A program made the position numbers and the translations under genes. A DNA stretch of 10,012 bases from an uncultured Gammaproteobacteria bacterium (GTDB taxonomy: Bacteria; Pseudomonadota; Gammaproteobacteria; Pseudomonadales; Azotimanducaceae_A). Where the stretch lies: contig CAJWGQ010000101.1 of assembly GCA_913041025.1 (NCBI GenBank), positions 1 to 10,012 of the forward strand. Direction: 5' to 3'. Below, one piece after another: positions 8,140 to 10,012 of this stretch. The stretch's first letter is position 1. Each line of letters starts with the position of its first letter. The notes under the pieces were generated by a model, which worked only from the letters and a program-made list of their open reading frames with translations, searched no databases and had not been told where the DNA came from.

Positions 8140-8868
8140 CTATCTGCTCGACCCGAGGCTCAGTCGGTTGTAGCTGTCAGTATTCTTAAATCCACGTTTA
8201 TTTTCTTCACAGAAGTTTTCGCATATATCATTGGCAGGCCTTTCCGGCGCTTCAAATATCTTGAGGGAAATTGGCCTCCTCGGATAATCCCGCGCGTCAA
8301 AAAAAGGATGCGGACAGGTGTGGAGACCCACGATCGAGTCAATTTCAAATCTCAGAGTAACAGTTGCCCCCGGAATAGGAGTCTGGTCCAGCACAAGATT
8401 GCCGGAATCGTCTGCCTCCACTTTACAAAACCAATTGATATTCCCCAGAAGGTCTCTTGGCCCAAGCCCGTATTTGGCAAGCTCAACCAGAAAACTATCT
8501 CGACCGCTTCGGATAAAATCGTTCCTGTGGTCTTGATAGGTAGATAAACCCCATTTCTGCACGGTCGACTCCTGGCTCGTCGAACCGCAGACCGCATCAT
8601 GCCAACCATGGGAGTCCTCTATGATCGAGAACAATATCCTGCCCATATCGGAGTACAAACAATTACCTTTTGTCAGTTTAAACGTATGCTGACATTTGAG
8701 GGAGTCAGGGATATTTAGCCGCTCCAGCGGGTCAATGGCGTTGAAAGCGATCATACCGGCGCAGCCGCCCCCCTCTAGATCAGAGAGCTGAAGACACATC
8801 CCTCGATTTATCCGCATCGACCAGTGCTTTCCACCCTCGAGTATTTCTTCCGTTACAGACGCAGCCAT
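8140..8868 (-). CDS. UAAP1-type DUF1989 protein, probable carboxyguanidine deiminase subunit
   Basis: A 242-residue DUF1989 protein, paralogous to the next gene and of the longer UAAP1 type. Shared landmarks are LERLN, the LKCQHTFKLTKGNCLYSDMG block (58-77), EDSHGWHDAVCGS (84-96), GRDSFLVELAKYGLG, NINWFCKV (143-150) and LHTCPHPFFDARDYPRRP (182-199). Compared with its partner it has H87 where the partner has C87, keeps H90, and places a cysteine at 94; C185 matches C184 of the partner. About 35 residues follow the conserved core and look poorly conserved. ATG 8868 is preceded by AGGAG at 12 bases and a weaker CAGG at 5 bases. As first gene of the tight UAAP1-UAAP2-carboxylase run, it likely pairs with UAAP2 in one heteromeric enzyme. 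Activity is inferred from characterised homologues. Confidence 0.88.
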   Translation of the reverse strand: MAASVTEEILEGGKHWSMRINRGMCLQLSDLEGGGCAGMIAFNAIDPLERLNIPDSLKCQHTFKLTKGNCLYSDMGRILFSIIEDSHGWHDAVCGSTSQESTVQKWGLSTYQDHRNDFIRSGRDSFLVELAKYGLGPRDLLGNINWFCKVEADDSGNLVLDQTPIPGATVTLRFEIDSIVGLHTCPHPFFDARDYPRRPISLKIFEAPERPANDICENFCEENKRGFKNTDSYNRLSLGSSR

Positions 8869-8875
8869 AGGAACC

Positions 8876-8911
8876 TGTATCTCCTATAAAAGTTGAGGTT
8901 GTATCTCCTAT
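8876..8911. repeat. 12-bp direct repeat carrying Shine-Dalgarno-like cores before UAAP1
   Basis: On the minus strand ATAGGAGATACA occurs twice (8911-8900 and 8887-8876), exactly 24 bases apart, in the 65-bp gap before UAAP1. Each copy contains AGGAG. A 5-bp inverted repeat, AACCT (8872-8876) / AGGTT (8896-8900), brackets the gene-proximal copy and could fold it into a weak hairpin. The pair may be a regulator site, a duplicated ribosome-binding region, or chance duplication. No terminator or clear promoter is seen in the gap, so the upstream hydroxylase may be co-transcribed. Confidence 0.4.
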
Positions 8912-8933
8912 CCGAGGTCACCGCAGCTGGAAT

Positions 8934-9923
8934 TTAGATTTGTTTCAATCTTTTGTTGGGAAAGAAACATAACGCGTATTGGACCCAAATAGGAAGTGGC
9001 TCTCCCTTCCCTGCACCCACCCCGTCGATGGTAGGTGCACTGCAAAAGGTACCGAATATTCTGTCCCAAATAATCACATTGCACCCGTAGTTGCAGTTAC
9101 TTTGCGCTAGGTTTGTCGAGTGGTGCGCGTGGTGGTATTCGGCGGCAGTGAAGAACCATCCATAGACGCCAGCCCTCAAGGGCAGGTTCGCATGCGTCAT
9201 CCATCCTCCGGTGAAAGAGAAGGCTGCTGTTACCGCGATGACTTCTTCGCTGGCCCCAAGGAGTGCCAAAACTATCCCTGTGCTAAATCCAAGTGCAAGA
9301 TATTCCAGTGGGTGCGTGCGGTCAGATCGCGCCGCGCCCATCTTTGTTATGTGGTGATGTGTCGCATGAATTCTCCAGCCCAACAAAGTAACGTGTTGCA
9401 ATCTGTGCAACCAATAATAGATGAACTCACCCAAAGTGCGGGCAAGAATCGCGCACAAAATCAATCCGGGTATAGTTGCCGCATCCAGTGAGAAAGGAAT
9501 GAACGATTTGTCGCTAACCCATTTAAATGCATCTTCAATTGGAGTGTGATAGTAGTCGGTAAAAAGAGGCACCCAAATAAAGAAACCAGTGAAGAGCCAA
9601 AAACAATCTTCAGCATATTCCTTGGGAGAGAGAAGCCAATCTTTCCTTCTTGCCCATATGCGCTCAGCAAGCCAAATTATAGGCAGTGGAGCTAATAGCA
9701 GCAGCGCTGTGAACGTGTCTGCACCTTCACCGAATGCCTCAGGCGTAATGACATCGCTTGTAATCGATAGTGCCACTGCAATCATACCGCCAAATACAAT
9801 GATGGGTTGAGGTAGAGTCCATAGAAAGCGTCTGAGCGGCGTGCCATGAGCCCGCTCCAACCTTTCTTTCTCGCTTATCTCTTCGTTCGCAAGCTCGCTA
9901 TTTACCGTTTTCGCTACGTCCAC
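8934..9923 (-). CDS. fatty acid hydroxylase / sterol desaturase family membrane protein
   Basis: A 329-residue integral membrane di-iron oxygenase; relatives hydroxylate or desaturate fatty acids, sterols, carotenoids or ether lipids. The three histidine clusters are present: HRLQH (173-177), HATHHH (186-191) and EYHHAHH (262-268), with a further H244 in WMTHANL. Hydrophobic segments fall at about 36-54, 69-86, 106-121, 150-166 and 207-240, after a charged cytoplasmic N-terminus. The GTG start at 9923 has AGAGG six bases upstream; the next in-frame Met (residue 47) lies inside the first membrane segment. It is 65 bp ahead of UAAP1 on the same strand, but nothing in its family suggests a role in urea or guanidine use, so it may simply be an unrelated neighbour. 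Substrate unknown. Confidence 0.9.
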   Translation of the reverse strand: MDVAKTVNSELANEEISEKERLERAHGTPLRRFLWTLPQPIIVFGGMIAVALSITSDVITPEAFGEGADTFTALLLLAPLPIIWLAERIWARRKDWLLSPKEYAEDCFWLFTGFFIWVPLFTDYYHTPIEDAFKWVSDKSFIPFSLDAATIPGLILCAILARTLGEFIYYWLHRLQHVTLLGWRIHATHHHITKMGAARSDRTHPLEYLALGFSTGIVLALLGASEEVIAVTAAFSFTGGWMTHANLPLRAGVYGWFFTAAEYHHAHHSTNLAQSNCNYGCNVIIWDRIFGTFCSAPTIDGVGAGKGEPLPIWVQYALCFFPNKRLKQI

Positions 9924-10012
9924 AACAAACCTCTTTTAAATCTAATGGTAACCACGGTGCAAATCCTGGGCCGATTTTTGCCCGCAACTATCTGGGCAGT
10001 GCGTGGTACAAC
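9924..10012 (-). promoter_or_regulatory. upstream region of the hydroxylase gene, truncated by the window edge
   Basis: The 89 bases ahead of the GTG hold the ribosome-binding site AGAGG (9934-9930) and a loose inverted repeat TGCCC (9979-9983) / GGGCA (9994-9998) with a 10-base loop. No T run follows on the minus strand, so it is not a convincing terminator. I looked for guanidine-I (ykkC) riboswitch core sequences and did not see them. No clear -10/-35 pair is evident. Confidence 0.25.

Noticed and set aside
9120..9491. Plus-strand 123-codon open frame opposite the hydroxylase gene
   Set aside because: It is antisense to the region encoding the histidine clusters and has no domain-like features or convincing ribosome-binding site.
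382..10012. Search by eye for guanidine riboswitches (ykkC types) in the gaps 382-544, 3690-3914, 8869-8933 and 9924-10012
   Set aside because: None shows the conserved ykkC core sequences or paired ACGR-loop hairpins; the gap before UAAP1 is only 65 bp, too short for the guanidine-I fold. An element beyond 10012 cannot be excluded.

Overview
The window reads as accessory or metabolic DNA from a Gram-negative bacterium, probably a marine gammaproteobacterium. The main clue is a large outer-membrane TonB-dependent receptor with the Plug sequence style common in that group; this placement is inference, as no rRNA or other phylogenetic marker is present. Every gene I support lies on the minus strand, so transcription runs from high to low coordinates.

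Layout in transcription order: a membrane fatty-acid hydroxylase/sterol-desaturase family protein (9923-8934); a pair of DUF1989 proteins of the urea amidolyase-associated type, UAAP1 (8868-8140) and UAAP2 (8116-7487); a biotin-dependent urea/guanidine-type carboxylase of 1191 residues (7490-3915) whose ATG overlaps the UAAP2 stop codon; a 225-bp regulatory gap; a TonB-dependent receptor (3689-594) closed by a strong hairpin terminator; and the start of an NCS1 (cytosine permease-like) transporter (381 to the window edge), which is broken by two apparent one-base deletions in C/G runs.

The core is the UAAP1-UAAP2-carboxylase cluster. Such clusters were long annotated as urea amidolyase systems. 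Many are now known to work on guanidine: the carboxylase makes carboxyguanidine, the DUF1989 pair deiminates it to allophanate, and an allophanate hydrolase releases ammonia and CO2. The presence of the DUF1989 pair favours this reading, but no allophanate hydrolase and no recognisable guanidine riboswitch occur in the window. The outer-membrane receptor and inner-membrane NCS1 permease beside the enzymes could supply a nitrogen-rich small molecule, making a complete uptake-and-breakdown locus. That link is inference from position only.

The most distinctive non-coding region is 3690-3914. It holds a perfect 18-bp palindrome and a tandem 12-bp repeat around a plausible promoter for the receptor. 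A second short direct repeat, carrying Shine-Dalgarno-like cores, lies just before UAAP1. No intergenic stretch exceeds 300 bases; there are no tRNAs, rRNAs, CRISPR arrays or insertion sequences that I can see.
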